From WLND01 sp040398845 (GTDB lineage Bacteria > Actinomycetota > Actinomycetes > S36-B12): DNA of 64,000 bases. Made by a program: the position numbers and the translations under genes. Positions 42,422 through 51,600 of this stretch are shown here, in pieces. Every line of letters begins with the position of its first letter. Position 1 is the first letter of the stretch. Location: positions 100,971 through 164,970 of the forward strand of contig JBBATH010000007.1 in assembly GCA_040398845.1 (NCBI GenBank), in the 5' to 3' direction. The notes beneath the pieces were generated by a model that was given only the letters and a program-made list of their open reading frames with translations, did no database searches and was not told the origin of the DNA.

Positions 42422-44465
42422 ATGTCAGATGGCCCTGTCACGATTGATACCCGGCTTCGCTTCTCCACGCCGCTATCGTGGCGTCTGGCGCGAGCGCGAG
42501 CCAGTCAGTTGTCAGCCCGAGGGGTGCGAATGGACCGAGTCACCGTTTAAGTTGATCCGGACCGCTACCGCAACTTGTTTGGCACAGCCAAATCGGGGTT
42601 AGTCGAACTTATCCGCAATGGGCTCGATGCGGATGCATTCAAGGTCAGTGTGACCTTCGATCGAAACATGTTGGGCGGAATCGACAAGGTCGTCGTGACG
42701 GACAACGGCGAAGCTCTCCCGATGGACCAGGTTGAGGCAACATTTGGAAGGCTCGGGGGATCATGGAAGGCAATGGCGTCTACTACGAACGCCGGCCGCG
42801 ATTTACTGGGCAAGCGGGGCAAGGGCCGCTTCTCGGCGTTCTCTCTCGGTTCACGCGTGGAGTGGAGATTCGTATCCTTCGGTCCAGCGGGCAAGGTGGC
42901 CATGACGTTGCGAGCGGATTCGAGCAGTCCCGGCGATGTCGCCGTAGAGGTAGAACCTGCCCTGGAACTGCCGATCGGAGCACGAGTCACTGCTTGGAAT
43001 ACTCCCGAGACGGCTAGGGCAGCACTAGGTGGTGGACGGCTACGCGATGCCGTCCTCCTCGAGCTCGCACCGCATCTGGTCAAGTATCCCGACCTAGAGG
43101 TCTGGATTGACGGCGATCGACTGGATCCGTCGCCATACAAGGTGCGAACTCAGATCATCGACGTGCCAGTTGCGAGCACGCCCCTTCCCGTCGAGGTACA
43201 GGTCATCGAATGGTCGCGGGACTTCGGCCGCGATTTGCATCTGCGTGCTGCGGACGGCGTAACGCGGTACTCCACGGGGCCAGGAATTCGCGCGCCGGGA
43301 TTCAACTTCACCGCCTATTTGCGATGGGATGGTTTCGCAGCTGGCGACGCGATGTTGGCCGACTTGTGGCAAGAGCCGGGCGCCACCGTTCTGGAGGCGG
43401 CCAAAGAAGCATTGCGCACCTACTACCGCCAACGCGGCGATGAAGTCAAGGAGGAGATCGTCCCGCAATGGATCAGCGAGGGTGTCTATCCCTATGACTC
43501 GCAAGTTGAGGCCGGACCAACTGAGGCAGTAGAGCGCGAGGCATTCGACAGGATCGCGGTTGTCGCCGCGACGACCATCAACGAAGGATCGACACAGAGC
43601 CGGCGACTTTCGCTTCTACTTCTGAGGGAGGCATTGGAGTCGCGGCCTGGTTCGCTTCACGTCATCCTCCGCGAGGTACTCAATCTGACTGAAGCGCAGG
43701 TCGATGAGTTGGGTGAGATGCTCCAATTCACATCGCTCGGGGCGGTCATCCGAGCTTCGAGGCTGATTGCTGATCGACTGAACTTCACCTACGGACTAAG
43801 CAAGATCGTGGCTGACCCAGAGTCGCGGAGGGCAACGTTAGAGCGAACACAGCTCCATCGGATTCTGGCCGCCGAGACTTGGGTATTTGCCGAGGAGTCC
43901 GCTCTCATCGGCGATGACCAGCGCCTGCAGGATGTCCTGAGGGCGCATCTCGCCCGGCTTGGCGAGGAAGTAGAACTGCACTCTGATCCCGTAGGAACGC
44001 GGCCGGATGGGACTGGAGTCATCCCAGATCTCGTCCTCTCGGGAGCGGTCGCGAGAGCCGACAACCACGTGCACAACTTGGTCGTTGAGCTGAAGCGGCC
44101 AAGCGTCAATGTTGGCGTTGAGGAGTTTCGTCAGTTAGAGGACTATGCCCTCGCGGTTACAAGTGACGTCCGCTTCAACCAGCCCAACGTCTCTTGGGAG
44201 TTCTGGATTGTTGGGAACCAGGTCAAGCCCGAAGTTCTTGCGTTGACGGGTGGCACTTTGGAGCGTCCTGTCCAGACAGTCGCTGGCGGTACGGCCAAGG
44301 TTCGAGCCTGCACATGGGCGGAGGTCATTTCGAACGCAGAACATCGATTGAAGTTCGTGCGCGGCTCACTCGAATACCGAGTCACAGAAGAGAGCGCGCG
44401 CGTACTTGAACGAGCGCCACGCGGATTACCTTCCCGATGTGCTCAAGGACGCAGAGCCCGAGTGA
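42422..44465 (+). pseudogene. GHKL ATPase fused to PD-(D/E)xK nuclease, with a stop and a frameshift
   Basis: ATG 42422 reads MSDGPVTIDTRLRFSTPLSW to codon 42, then TAA (42548-42550), then in the same frame VDPDRYRNLFGTAKSG and the GHKL N-box LVELIRNGLDADA, VVTDNGEALP, and LLGKRGKGRFSAFSLGS. The C-terminal part has nuclease residues IPDLVLSG and LVVELKRPSVN (D...ExK). Near 44394-44402 a GC-dinucleotide tract puts the tail out of frame: the neighbouring frame gives YLNERHADYLPDVLKDAEPE then TGA at 44463, while the uncorrected frame runs to 44482 with an Arg/Pro-rich tail. TTG 42575 could start a shortened protein that keeps the N-box. Confidence 0.75.
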
Positions 44466-44494
44466 ATCCGGAGGCTCCATAGGCGGAAGGTACG

Positions 44495-45052
44495 TCAAGG
44501 CTGGGGTTTGGCCCGCTCTGCAAGTGAGGCGAGCCAAGTGGCCACAGCACGACGCTGGAGCGCGGTCGCGGAGGAAAGCATCTCTGTTCGGTCTTGAAGA
44601 GTCTCGAGGTTGACGAGGCCGGCTCCGACCAACTCGGTGGCGAAGATGCGGTCCTTCTCACGCATCGCGGCCAGCTTAGAGACGACGAGATCGTGCGGAT
44701 CGAGGCAGAGGGCGGTTGCTGGTTCAGCAGACGCCGGAACGAACGGGATCACGCGATCGCGCCATCCATCCGGCAGGAGGGCTGTCGACACCTCCACCCC
44801 TTGGGCGTAGTAGGTGTACATCTCGTGGAAGGACGAGAGCTCGCCGATCGCGCCGTCGACAAGGTCGGCTTTGTGGGCGTCAGGGTCGTTGAGGAACGCG
44901 ATGTCGGCTTCCATGGACAGCCAGACCGGCTCAGGAAGGAGCTCCTCAGGGTACGACCCGAGGATCGACTGGCTCCCGATCACGAGAATGCCGGGATCGT
45001 CTGCGATCTTGGCCGCTGCCCGCAGGATGTGCGCTAGTTCTTCCCGCGTCAT
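44495..45052 (-). CDS. nucleotidyltransferase-like protein (DUF6036 type)
   Basis: 185 residues from ATG 45052. ILVIGSQSILGSYPEELLP is the GS-containing nucleotidyltransferase strand; LSMEADIAFLNDPDAHKADL provides acidic positions (D-x-D-like), and LDPHDLVVSKLAAMREKDR is the conserved HDLxxxKL helix. This fold occurs in AbiEii/MenT-type toxins and in DUF6036 proteins. Its start overlaps the upstream HTH gene stop by 4 bp, so the two form a pair. Confidence 0.8.
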   Translation of the reverse strand: MTREELAHILRAAAKIADDPGILVIGSQSILGSYPEELLPEPVWLSMEADIAFLNDPDAHKADLVDGAIGELSSFHEMYTYYAQGVEVSTALLPDGWRDRVIPFVPASAEPATALCLDPHDLVVSKLAAMREKDRIFATELVGAGLVNLETLQDRTEMLSSATALQRRAVATWLASLAERAKPQP

Positions 45053-45582
45053 CGAGGCGAGGCCTTGCCAACGCCAGAAAGGTGCGACAGAACGGCAGCC
45101 CTGTCGTGCTCGGTGAGGAGGCCGGCGAACGGCGTGTTCTGCCGGAGTTCTCGTGATCTCGGAGAGCGCGAAGTGAGTGCCTCGAGCAGGTCGGGCAACG
45201 GTCCGTCGAGAAGCGTCGCCCACTCGTCGAGCCACACCTTGGCGGCACCGCGCGGGGATGCAGCGCGCATCTTGGCAAGATTCCGGCGCGCGAGCTGTAG
45301 TCCCGCATCGGGCTCAATCACGAGTCGTCCGGCCACGGCGTACGCGAGGAGCAGGCTGCGAAGCTGGTCGCGTGTCAATCGCGTCCCGGAGTCCTTGAGC
45401 AGTTCGACGTCCCTGCGGCGAAGGCGTCGGTGCTTGCCTATGACGGTGAAGGGGACGTCGCCAGCCAGGCAGAGGTCCACGATGTGCTGACGTGAGGTGC
45501 CCAGGATCTTCGCGGCTTCACCGGTCGTGACGAAGTCGTCGCCCTTGTCGAGGGCGACAGCCTCGGCGAAGGCGGTGCGCAT
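45049..45582 (-). CDS. excisionase-type HTH protein, likely antitoxin
   Basis: 177 residues. FVTTGEAAKILGTSRQHIVD and VPFTVIGKHRRLRRRDVELL are a MerR/excisionase helix-turn-helix with wing. The helical C-terminal half (~60-177) would bind a partner. It comes first in a two-gene operon with the nucleotidyltransferase; HTH-first order is usual for AbiE-like and related toxin-antitoxin systems, in which the HTH protein represses the operon. TAGCCT lies 7 nt before the ATG. Confidence 0.8.
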   Translation of the reverse strand: MRTAFAEAVALDKGDDFVTTGEAAKILGTSRQHIVDLCLAGDVPFTVIGKHRRLRRRDVELLKDSGTRLTRDQLRSLLLAYAVAGRLVIEPDAGLQLARRNLAKMRAASPRGAAKVWLDEWATLLDGPLPDLLEALTSRSPRSRELRQNTPFAGLLTEHDRAAVLSHLSGVGKASPR

Positions 45583-45589
45583 GTCCGGT

Positions 45590-45595
45590 AGGCTA
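45590..45595 (-). promoter_or_regulatory. leaderless -10 box of HTH/nucleotidyltransferase operon
   Basis: Minus-strand TAGCCT, 7 nt from the ATG at 45582. The upstream ~50 bp (45600-45650) is strongly A+T rich compared with the rest of the window and has AAACAC/GTGTTT inverted repeats, a likely regulatory region. Confidence 0.5.
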
Positions 45596-45646
45596 GCACA
45601 AACACCAAAAACACAAAATTTATCCCTGTGAGTCGTGTTTATTGGG

Positions 45647-46273
45647 CTATACTCTCACTGCCCGCCGAGGCGCGAGAGTATGAACAGCGTCGATGACCCA
45701 AGCTGCATCCAATCGAGGCATGACGCATTGCAGCGCATTGGTTCGCGACCAGGCGCAGACGTCAAAGATCGGTTCCCATGGCCCCTCGGCATACGCACGG
45801 GCGGCTTGGGGCCATTGGTGCACCGGCACGTCGAGTGAGCCGCCGAGTGCCCGGACACGCTCATCGGCGGTCCGCTGCCACGCGTCGTAGACAGTTTCGT
45901 CCTCTTCGTCTGCGAGCTCGGGCGGGTATAGGATGGCGCTGTTGAGGACGGAGTGCCACCCACCAAAGTGCGAGGCCAGGACTAGTTCGCGGGGAACCTC
46001 GAGGTGAAGCAGCACTTCGTTCGCTCCACGCTGCGGGTTGGGAATGAGGTCGCGACGGGTCGTGTGTGCCCACCCCCAGACGGGCCAGCAAGTGCCAAGG
46101 AAAGGCTCATCCAATTGCGGACGATCGGTGACGCGGTGCACCTCCGTCATCAGCAGGTTTTCCCACACAGCACGCGACTGGACCGTCCACACCGTCGCGG
46201 TCGCTCCCTTCGACCAGCTCAGCCGGCAGGGAGGGACGGCGGTGCGCGGAGGCGCCGATCGCAGGTCGTTCAC
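45647..46273 (-). CDS. DUF3841 family protein
   Basis: 208 residues. The core ATVWTVQSRAVWENLLMTEV, followed by LLHLEVPRELVLASHFGGWH and SVLNSAILYPPELADEEDET, matches DUF3841, small proteins often found near mobile or defence genes. No catalytic motif is evident. A GGAAGGG ribosome binding site precedes GTG 46273. The first ~25 residues may be over-called. Confidence 0.8.
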   Translation of the reverse strand: MNDLRSAPPRTAVPPCRLSWSKGATATVWTVQSRAVWENLLMTEVHRVTDRPQLDEPFLGTCWPVWGWAHTTRRDLIPNPQRGANEVLLHLEVPRELVLASHFGGWHSVLNSAILYPPELADEEDETVYDAWQRTADERVRALGGSLDVPVHQWPQAARAYAEGPWEPIFDVCAWSRTNALQCVMPRLDAAWVIDAVHTLAPRRAVRV

Positions 46274-46394
46274 AGGCCCTTCCTATCCACGACCTCTCAC
46301 ACCTTCTGCTTCAAACTCACGCCCCGGAGTTACTAGACATGACCCCAGTGTTTACGCCCATGCTGGTGGAAGGAACCCGACCACCGGAGGAATC

Positions 46395-46649
46395 GTGAGT
46401 GACATCGATCGTGTTTGGGCGTGCATTGAAGGGAACGCAGGGCAGGAGTTCCGACTCAAGCAGGGGAAGTCCCTCACGTACCGCGTGTATGGCGGCGCAG
46501 TCGTGCCTTCGACCGTCAATCGCAACCTCCCGCGCGGGGACTTCGCTAAGGCGCTCGAGCGCCAGCCGCTCACAGGGCACGGGGCGCTACAGGACCTGCA
46601 AGGACCGTCCTACATCTGGGCGATCCTGACCGACGCTCGAATCCGGTGA
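46395..46649 (+). CDS. small conserved hypothetical protein (84 aa)
   Basis: GTG 46395 is preceded by GGAGG. The protein reads IDRVWACIEGNAGQEFRLKQ, SLTYRVYGGAVVPSTVNRNL and GPSYIWAILTDARIR. It resembles small conserved proteins with the pattern (FTYxVxGxxVxPSxxNRxLxRxxFExALxxxPL...GPSYxWAIL) that I recall as uncharacterised; no function. It is the last gene before the tRNA cluster. Confidence 0.65.
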   Translation: MSDIDRVWACIEGNAGQEFRLKQGKSLTYRVYGGAVVPSTVNRNLPRGDFAKALERQPLTGHGALQDLQGPSYIWAILTDARIR

Positions 46650-46854
46650 CCCGGCAGAAGCGGCGCCCGGCCAGCGACGCGTTGCAGTTGGCGAGTGGCG
46701 GGGGTTCTGACCTTCCGATCTTCGCCGGATCTCGGCTGGTTATCCACAGATTGTTCAGCTATGAAAGGCCAGAGAATACGGCAGATCGGCTTTGCCTGCC
46801 GATGACGTGGGAAAGGCTTGCGCCGAAAGTCGTTGCGCTGGACGGGATTTGGAG

Positions 46855-46928
46855 TGGCCAGGGGCGGGGTCGAACCGCCGACCTTCCGATTTTCAGTCGG
46901 ACGCTCGTACCAACTGAGCTACCTGGCC
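46855..46928 (-). tRNA. tRNA-Phe (GAA)
   Basis: 74 nt on the minus strand. Acceptor stem GGCCAGG/CCTGGCC, D arm GCTC...GAGC, anticodon loop CTGAAAA (GAA), and T arm GGCGG-TTCGACC-CCGCC all pair. No CCA is encoded. Confidence 0.95.
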
Positions 46929-46988
46929 TTGTGCAGCAGGCAGGGCGAGCTGCTCGCTGCAAAGGCCCGGAGCGAACTCCGGGCCTCG

Positions 46989-47062
46989 CGACCCCGACCG
47001 GGCTCGAACCGGCGACCTTCGCCGTGACAGGGCGACGCGCTAACCAACTGCGCTACGGGGCC
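46989..47062 (-). tRNA. tRNA-Asp (GTC)
   Basis: 74 nt on the minus strand. Acceptor GGCCCCG/CGGGGTC (one wobble), D arm GCGC...GCGC, anticodon loop CTGTCAC (GTC), T arm GCCGG-TTCGAGC-CCGGT. Confidence 0.95.
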
Positions 47063-47075
47063 AACTTGTAAAACG

Positions 47076-47148
47076 TATCCCCAACGGGGTTCGAACCCGT
47101 GTTACCGCCGTGAAAGGGCGGTGTCCTAGGCCACTAGACGATGGGGAC
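47076..47148 (-). tRNA. tRNA-Glu (TTC)
   Basis: 73 nt on the minus strand. Acceptor GTCCCCA/TGGGGAT, anticodon loop CTTTCAC (TTC), T arm ACGGG-TTCGAAC-CCCGT. It is first in the Glu-Asp-Phe array. Confidence 0.95.
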
Positions 47149-47259
47149 CTAAATGCATCTCCGTCGACCGTTACGCCGTTGGCGACGTGGCAAGCATAGG
47201 GCAGGGTGTTGGCGCGAGGAAATCGGACCTCCCTTGGATGCTTCGGCCCATAATGAGAC

Positions 47260-47610
47260 GTGATCGACGTGCCCCTTGAGCAGTTCGAAGACCTCGTGGG
47301 CGAGGCGCTCGACGGGATCCCGAAGGCACTCACCGACCTGCTGCGAAACGTTGTCATTGTCGTCGAGGATGATGCTCCGGCTGACGATCCTGACCTGCTC
47401 GGGCTCTACACGGGTATCCCCCTCACCGAGCGTGACGGGTCCTATTTTGGCGCCCTACCCGACTGCATCACGATTTACCGTCGCCCAACGATGGCGATCT
47501 GCGACGACCTCGCTGACGTGATCGAGGAGGTGCGGATCACGGTGGTGCACGAGGTCGCACACCACTTTGGGATTGACGACGATCGCCTGCACGAACTCGG
47601 CTACGACTAG
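47260..47610 (+). CDS. metallopeptidase family protein (minimal zincin)
   Basis: 116 residues. The C-terminal VRITVVHEVAHHFGIDDDRL then HELGY is an extended HExxHxxGxxxxxxH zincin signature, typical of TTHA0227-like minimal proteins. N-terminus FEDLVGEALDGIPKALTDLL matches the family. It is probably cytoplasmic; no peptidase activity has been established for the family as far as I know. Confidence 0.9.
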   Translation: MIDVPLEQFEDLVGEALDGIPKALTDLLRNVVIVVEDDAPADDPDLLGLYTGIPLTERDGSYFGALPDCITIYRRPTMAICDDLADVIEEVRITVVHEVAHHFGIDDDRLHELGYD

Positions 47611-47619
47611 CCCGCGTCG

Positions 47620-48618
47620 CTACTCGCCGTGCGCCGCCCTCGTCAGCCGGTCGATGACGGCGGCGCCGACGCCGGCTTCGTCGGGCCCAACAGCGAGAAC
47701 TGCCCGCAGACCTAGGGCGTCGGCCTCTCGCAGCGCCGAGTAGAGCACGCGCGCGTATTCGTCGCTCGTTTCTGGTGCCGCGAGGCGGACGATGCCTGCT
47801 GGTGTCGCGATGGTCGCCGTCGCGAGAAGTCCGATCGTCGGTTGATGCTCGTCGCTGGGCTCATATGCAAGATGTGGGAGGTCGGCTGCGGAAATGAGTC
47901 GGACGCTCGCTGCAGGCGAGTAGTGCGAGGCGAGGGTGCCCGATGCCCGCACGGTTGACCCTGACGGGCATGGCAGTCCGGTGATGCGCGTGACATCGTC
48001 CGCGGTGATGGCTCCCGGTCGAAGCAACTTCGGATGATCTCCGGTGCAATCGATGATCGTCGACTCTAGGCCGACTGAACACTCCCCACCGTCGAGCACG
48101 ACGTCGTCGTCCGACATCAGGCCGGTGAACTCCTCGACGACGTGCTTCGCGGAGGTCGGGCTCACGCGACCGAACCGGTTTGCGCTCGGTGCGGCGATGC
48201 CGATGCTCGGGTTGCCGGTGAGTTCGACGAGGTGGGAGAGGACGGCTGCCGTGAGCGGATGCGCCGATACCCGGACGGCGACCGAATCCTGCCCGCCCGT
48301 GATGAAGTCGTGGGCGGCAGGAGTTCGGTTCACGACGAGCGTGAGTGGCCCTGGCCAGCTCATCTCGGCGAGTGTGCGTGCATAGGTCGGCAGCCATTTA
48401 CCCCAGGCATCGAGTGCCTCAATTCCGGAGAGATGGACGATGAGTGGGTGGTCTGCAGGCCTGCCCTTGACGGCGTAGACCCGAGCGATCGCCGACGCTT
48501 GATCCGCTCGAGCGCCCAGTCCATAGACGGTCTCGGTCGGCAGTGCCGCAAGATGGCCGTCAACAAGAGCGAGGGCTGCCTCGCGGGGATCCGTTGTCAG
48601 ACGCACGATGTCATCCAA
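47620..48618 (-). CDS. tsaC: threonylcarbamoyl-AMP synthase (Sua5/TsaC type)
   Basis: 332 residues, the longer Sua5 form with YrdC and C-terminal Sua5 domains. It makes threonylcarbamoyl-AMP for the t6A37 modification of ANN-decoding tRNAs. LPTETVYGLGARADQASAIA, VYAVKGRPADHPLIVHL, PSIGIAAPSANRFGRVSPTS and STIIDCTGDHPKLLRPGAIT are the ATP and threonine-binding motifs. The start is probably TTG 48618 or GTG 48606; no ribosome binding site is convincing. Confidence 0.93.
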   Translation of the reverse strand: MDDIVRLTTDPREAALALVDGHLAALPTETVYGLGARADQASAIARVYAVKGRPADHPLIVHLSGIEALDAWGKWLPTYARTLAEMSWPGPLTLVVNRTPAAHDFITGGQDSVAVRVSAHPLTAAVLSHLVELTGNPSIGIAAPSANRFGRVSPTSAKHVVEEFTGLMSDDDVVLDGGECSVGLESTIIDCTGDHPKLLRPGAITADDVTRITGLPCPSGSTVRASGTLASHYSPAASVRLISAADLPHLAYEPSDEHQPTIGLLATATIATPAGIVRLAAPETSDEYARVLYSALREADALGLRAVLAVGPDEAGVGAAVIDRLTRAAHGE

Positions 48619-48669
48619 TCGCAGCCTGGGTCTGGGACCAAAGGAGACGACCGTGGTTCGCGAGGTGGG

Positions 48670-51600
48670 TCAGCCGAGAAGCCTGAGCTGACCCGGGCTC
48701 AGTACCGCTCGCTGGGCTGCCGTCAGGGCGTTGACTTGGCTTGGGGTGAGCGCCAGAAGTTGCGCAGTGGTCATTGCCGCAAGCACCTCGGGATCGAGCC
48801 TGGCGATCGAGCTTGGCTTGATCTTGGCCACCTGGCCGGCGGAGAGGTCACCCACCTGCTCAGGTGTGAGCACTGATGCCTGCGCTGCCGTGAGTTTCGC
48901 AAACGCAGTGGGGCGAAGCCCGGCGAGTTGCTCGGCGGACATCGCCGCGATGGCTGAGGGGCGGAGCCTTGCGACGGTGGCAGGGCGGAACCCCGCGAGT
49001 TGTTCAGGGGATAGCGCGTCAACCACTGCTGGTGTCAGCGCTGACGCCTGGGTTGGGCGGATGAACGACAGCTGGGCCGCAGTGAGAGAGGCCGCCTGGC
49101 TCGCAGTGATACCGGCGATAGCCCTTGGTGAGAGCAGGGCCAACGTGGCTCCAGGCACGGTCGCGAGCTGCGCAGGGGAATAGGTCGCAAGCTGCGCTGC
49201 TGTCACCCTCTGGGGGTTAGCGATGACGAGCGGCGCGGTGACGACCGTGACAACCCCTGTCCCGGTCCCTGAGCCTGACGACACGGGCTGAGTAACTGTC
49301 GATGGAGCGGACACGACCGCCGCCCCAGAGACGTAGACGTATCCACCGGGTGCGAAAGCACGGCCGATCGTCGCGGAGAGCACGATCGAAACATCAGCCG
49401 ATCCGAGTGAATCGCCGCGCGGCACTACCACGTCGACGTGGGCGTCGTTCACCACCCGAAATGACGCGGGCTTGCCACCGATGAAGGCCGCGGACGCGCC
49501 AGTGAAGCCGAAGCCGATGACCGCAATGGTGTTTCCGCCGCCTATTGGACCGGAGGCGGGCTGGACGGCCGTAATCTCGTGCTCCGAGCCGCCTCCACCC
49601 CCTTCGGACGATCCGCCACCTCTTGAGGAGCCGCCGCCTCCGCCGGACGACCCGCCACCGCCACCGCCGCCTGAGGAACCGCCTCCGGACGAGCCGCCAC
49701 CGGACGTTCCACCACCCGTGTAGGCAGCGAAGGAGCGGGCGTAGAGCAGCTTGCTCGGCGAGCCGAGGACTCCGGAGATGACATCAGTCGTTGAGGCCGA
49801 CGTGAGGGCCGCGACGACCTGCGCCGGGGTCGCTGAAGTGTTGAGGCCGAGATAGAGGGCGGCAGCGCCGGCGGTGTGAGGGGCGGCCATGGAGGTACCC
49901 GACATGGTGGCGGTTGCGGTTGGCGACGTGATGCCAGCCGAGGTGATCGATGAACCTGGAGCGAGGATATCGACACAACTGCCGTAATTCGAATAGTTAG
50001 CGAGGGCATCGGCGCTCGTTGTTGCTCCAACGGTTATGGCCGTTGGCTCGGCCGCTGGGCTCACGAAACAGGCATCCTGCGTCTCATTTCCAGCGGCTAC
50101 AACGACCGTGACGCCGTCGGCGACGACGGCTGCCACGGCCGCCTCCAGCGCTGAGCTTTTTCCGCCACCGAGGCTCATGTTTGCCACCGCCGGGACACCG
50201 GCTGCGTGATGTGTGACGATCCAGTCAAGTCCGGCGATGACACCGCTCGTGGTGCCACTGCCGGAGCAGTCAAGGACCTTTACCGGGATGATGGTCGCGG
50301 ATTTTGCTACTCCCCACGTTGTGCCCGCGACGGTTCCGCCGACGTGTGATCCGTGACCGTGGCAGTCGGTGGTTACTGTGTTCGCCGGGCTTGACGTGGT
50401 GTTCCAACCGGTGGCCGTTCGCCCGGTGAATTCGGTATGGGCGGTGTAGACGCCTGTGTCGACGATGTAGGCCCTGACACCGCTGCCGGTGCCGGCCGGG
50501 GTGAAGAGCTGGTCGAGTGTGGCGGTGCGCTGGTCAATCCGGTCCAAACCCCACGTGGCGCATCCGTATGTTCCGGCCGGTACTGAGGTTCCGCAACTTG
50601 AGGTCGGGGTCGGGGTCGGGGTTGGGGAGGCGGTCGCCGTATTCACGATCTGGTAGACGTAGCGACCGTCCTTGGCCGCGTACGGAGATCCGGTGGGCGT
50701 TGCTCGACCGCTGATGAGCGGGGATGAGCCGGTGTTGAAGAAGGGAGTGGGAGTCGTCCCGCTGCCTGGGAACCGTACGCTTTTCGCTCGATCGGTCGGA
50801 ACGGAAAAGCCGACCTCGAGTGCGTACCCTGATTCTGCGATGTTGCTGTAATTGAAGACGATGTCGATGTCGCCGACGCGGCGGTCGTTGCGGTTGACGA
50901 TGAGTGCCTGAGCGGAGTAAACAGGGCCGCTCGCGTTGTAGTGGCCGACATTTACCCAGTTGACGCAGTACGCCTGGCGTCCTCCGAAGGTCGTAGTCAT
51001 CGGACCGAATCCCACGACGGTGGTGGCAGCGTTCCTCGTGTCAATGTCCGTGAAGACTGGCAGCACTAGCGGCCGCAAAGTATTGGTCAGATTGACATTT
51101 TGGTAAGACGTGAATGGGCCTAGGCCGTCATCCCACGCGAACCCTCCGTTGTTGTTGAGGTAAATCGCGGAGTACGCAGACCCGTACCAGTTGGCGGTGG
51201 TGACCGCAGACACGTCGATCGACTCGGTGCCGTAATCGTCGCTGCGTGACATCAAGTTGGCCGTGCAACCGGGATCGGTGACGATGGCTCCACTGCCCGA
51301 GTCGTTATATGCCGTGCTGATCGAGATTGGTAGGTCTCGCTCGATAGCCGTGACATCGGCACGAGATCGCAAGAGAACCGCCTCGGCCGGAGTCATGGAC
51401 ACTGCGAGCCCGTTGATGGCCTTGTCGTAGGTCACGGCAACCTCGCCCCCGGCGTCCACCACAGCGGACGCGACGGCGGTCTGCGATCCCTCTCGGACGG
51501 TCACGATGTAGTCAAGTTCGCCGGTTGCGCTCGCTGACGCCGACGCCGAGGCCGATGCACTGCTGCTCCCGGATGCACTCGGACTCGCAGACGAACTGAT

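Noticed and set aside
45600..45660. Plus-strand promoter TATACT at 45648
   Set aside because: No good -35 element at the right spacing, and it would drive antisense RNA into DUF3841; the minus-strand TAGCCT box explains the HTH operon better.
39720..46928. Integrative element with attachment sites
   Set aside because: No integrase and no second tRNA-Phe 3' end were found in the window; left as a hypothesis only.
46646..47071. 141-residue plus-strand open frame
   Set aside because: It runs antisense through the tRNA-Phe and tRNA-Asp genes, so it is not a protein gene.
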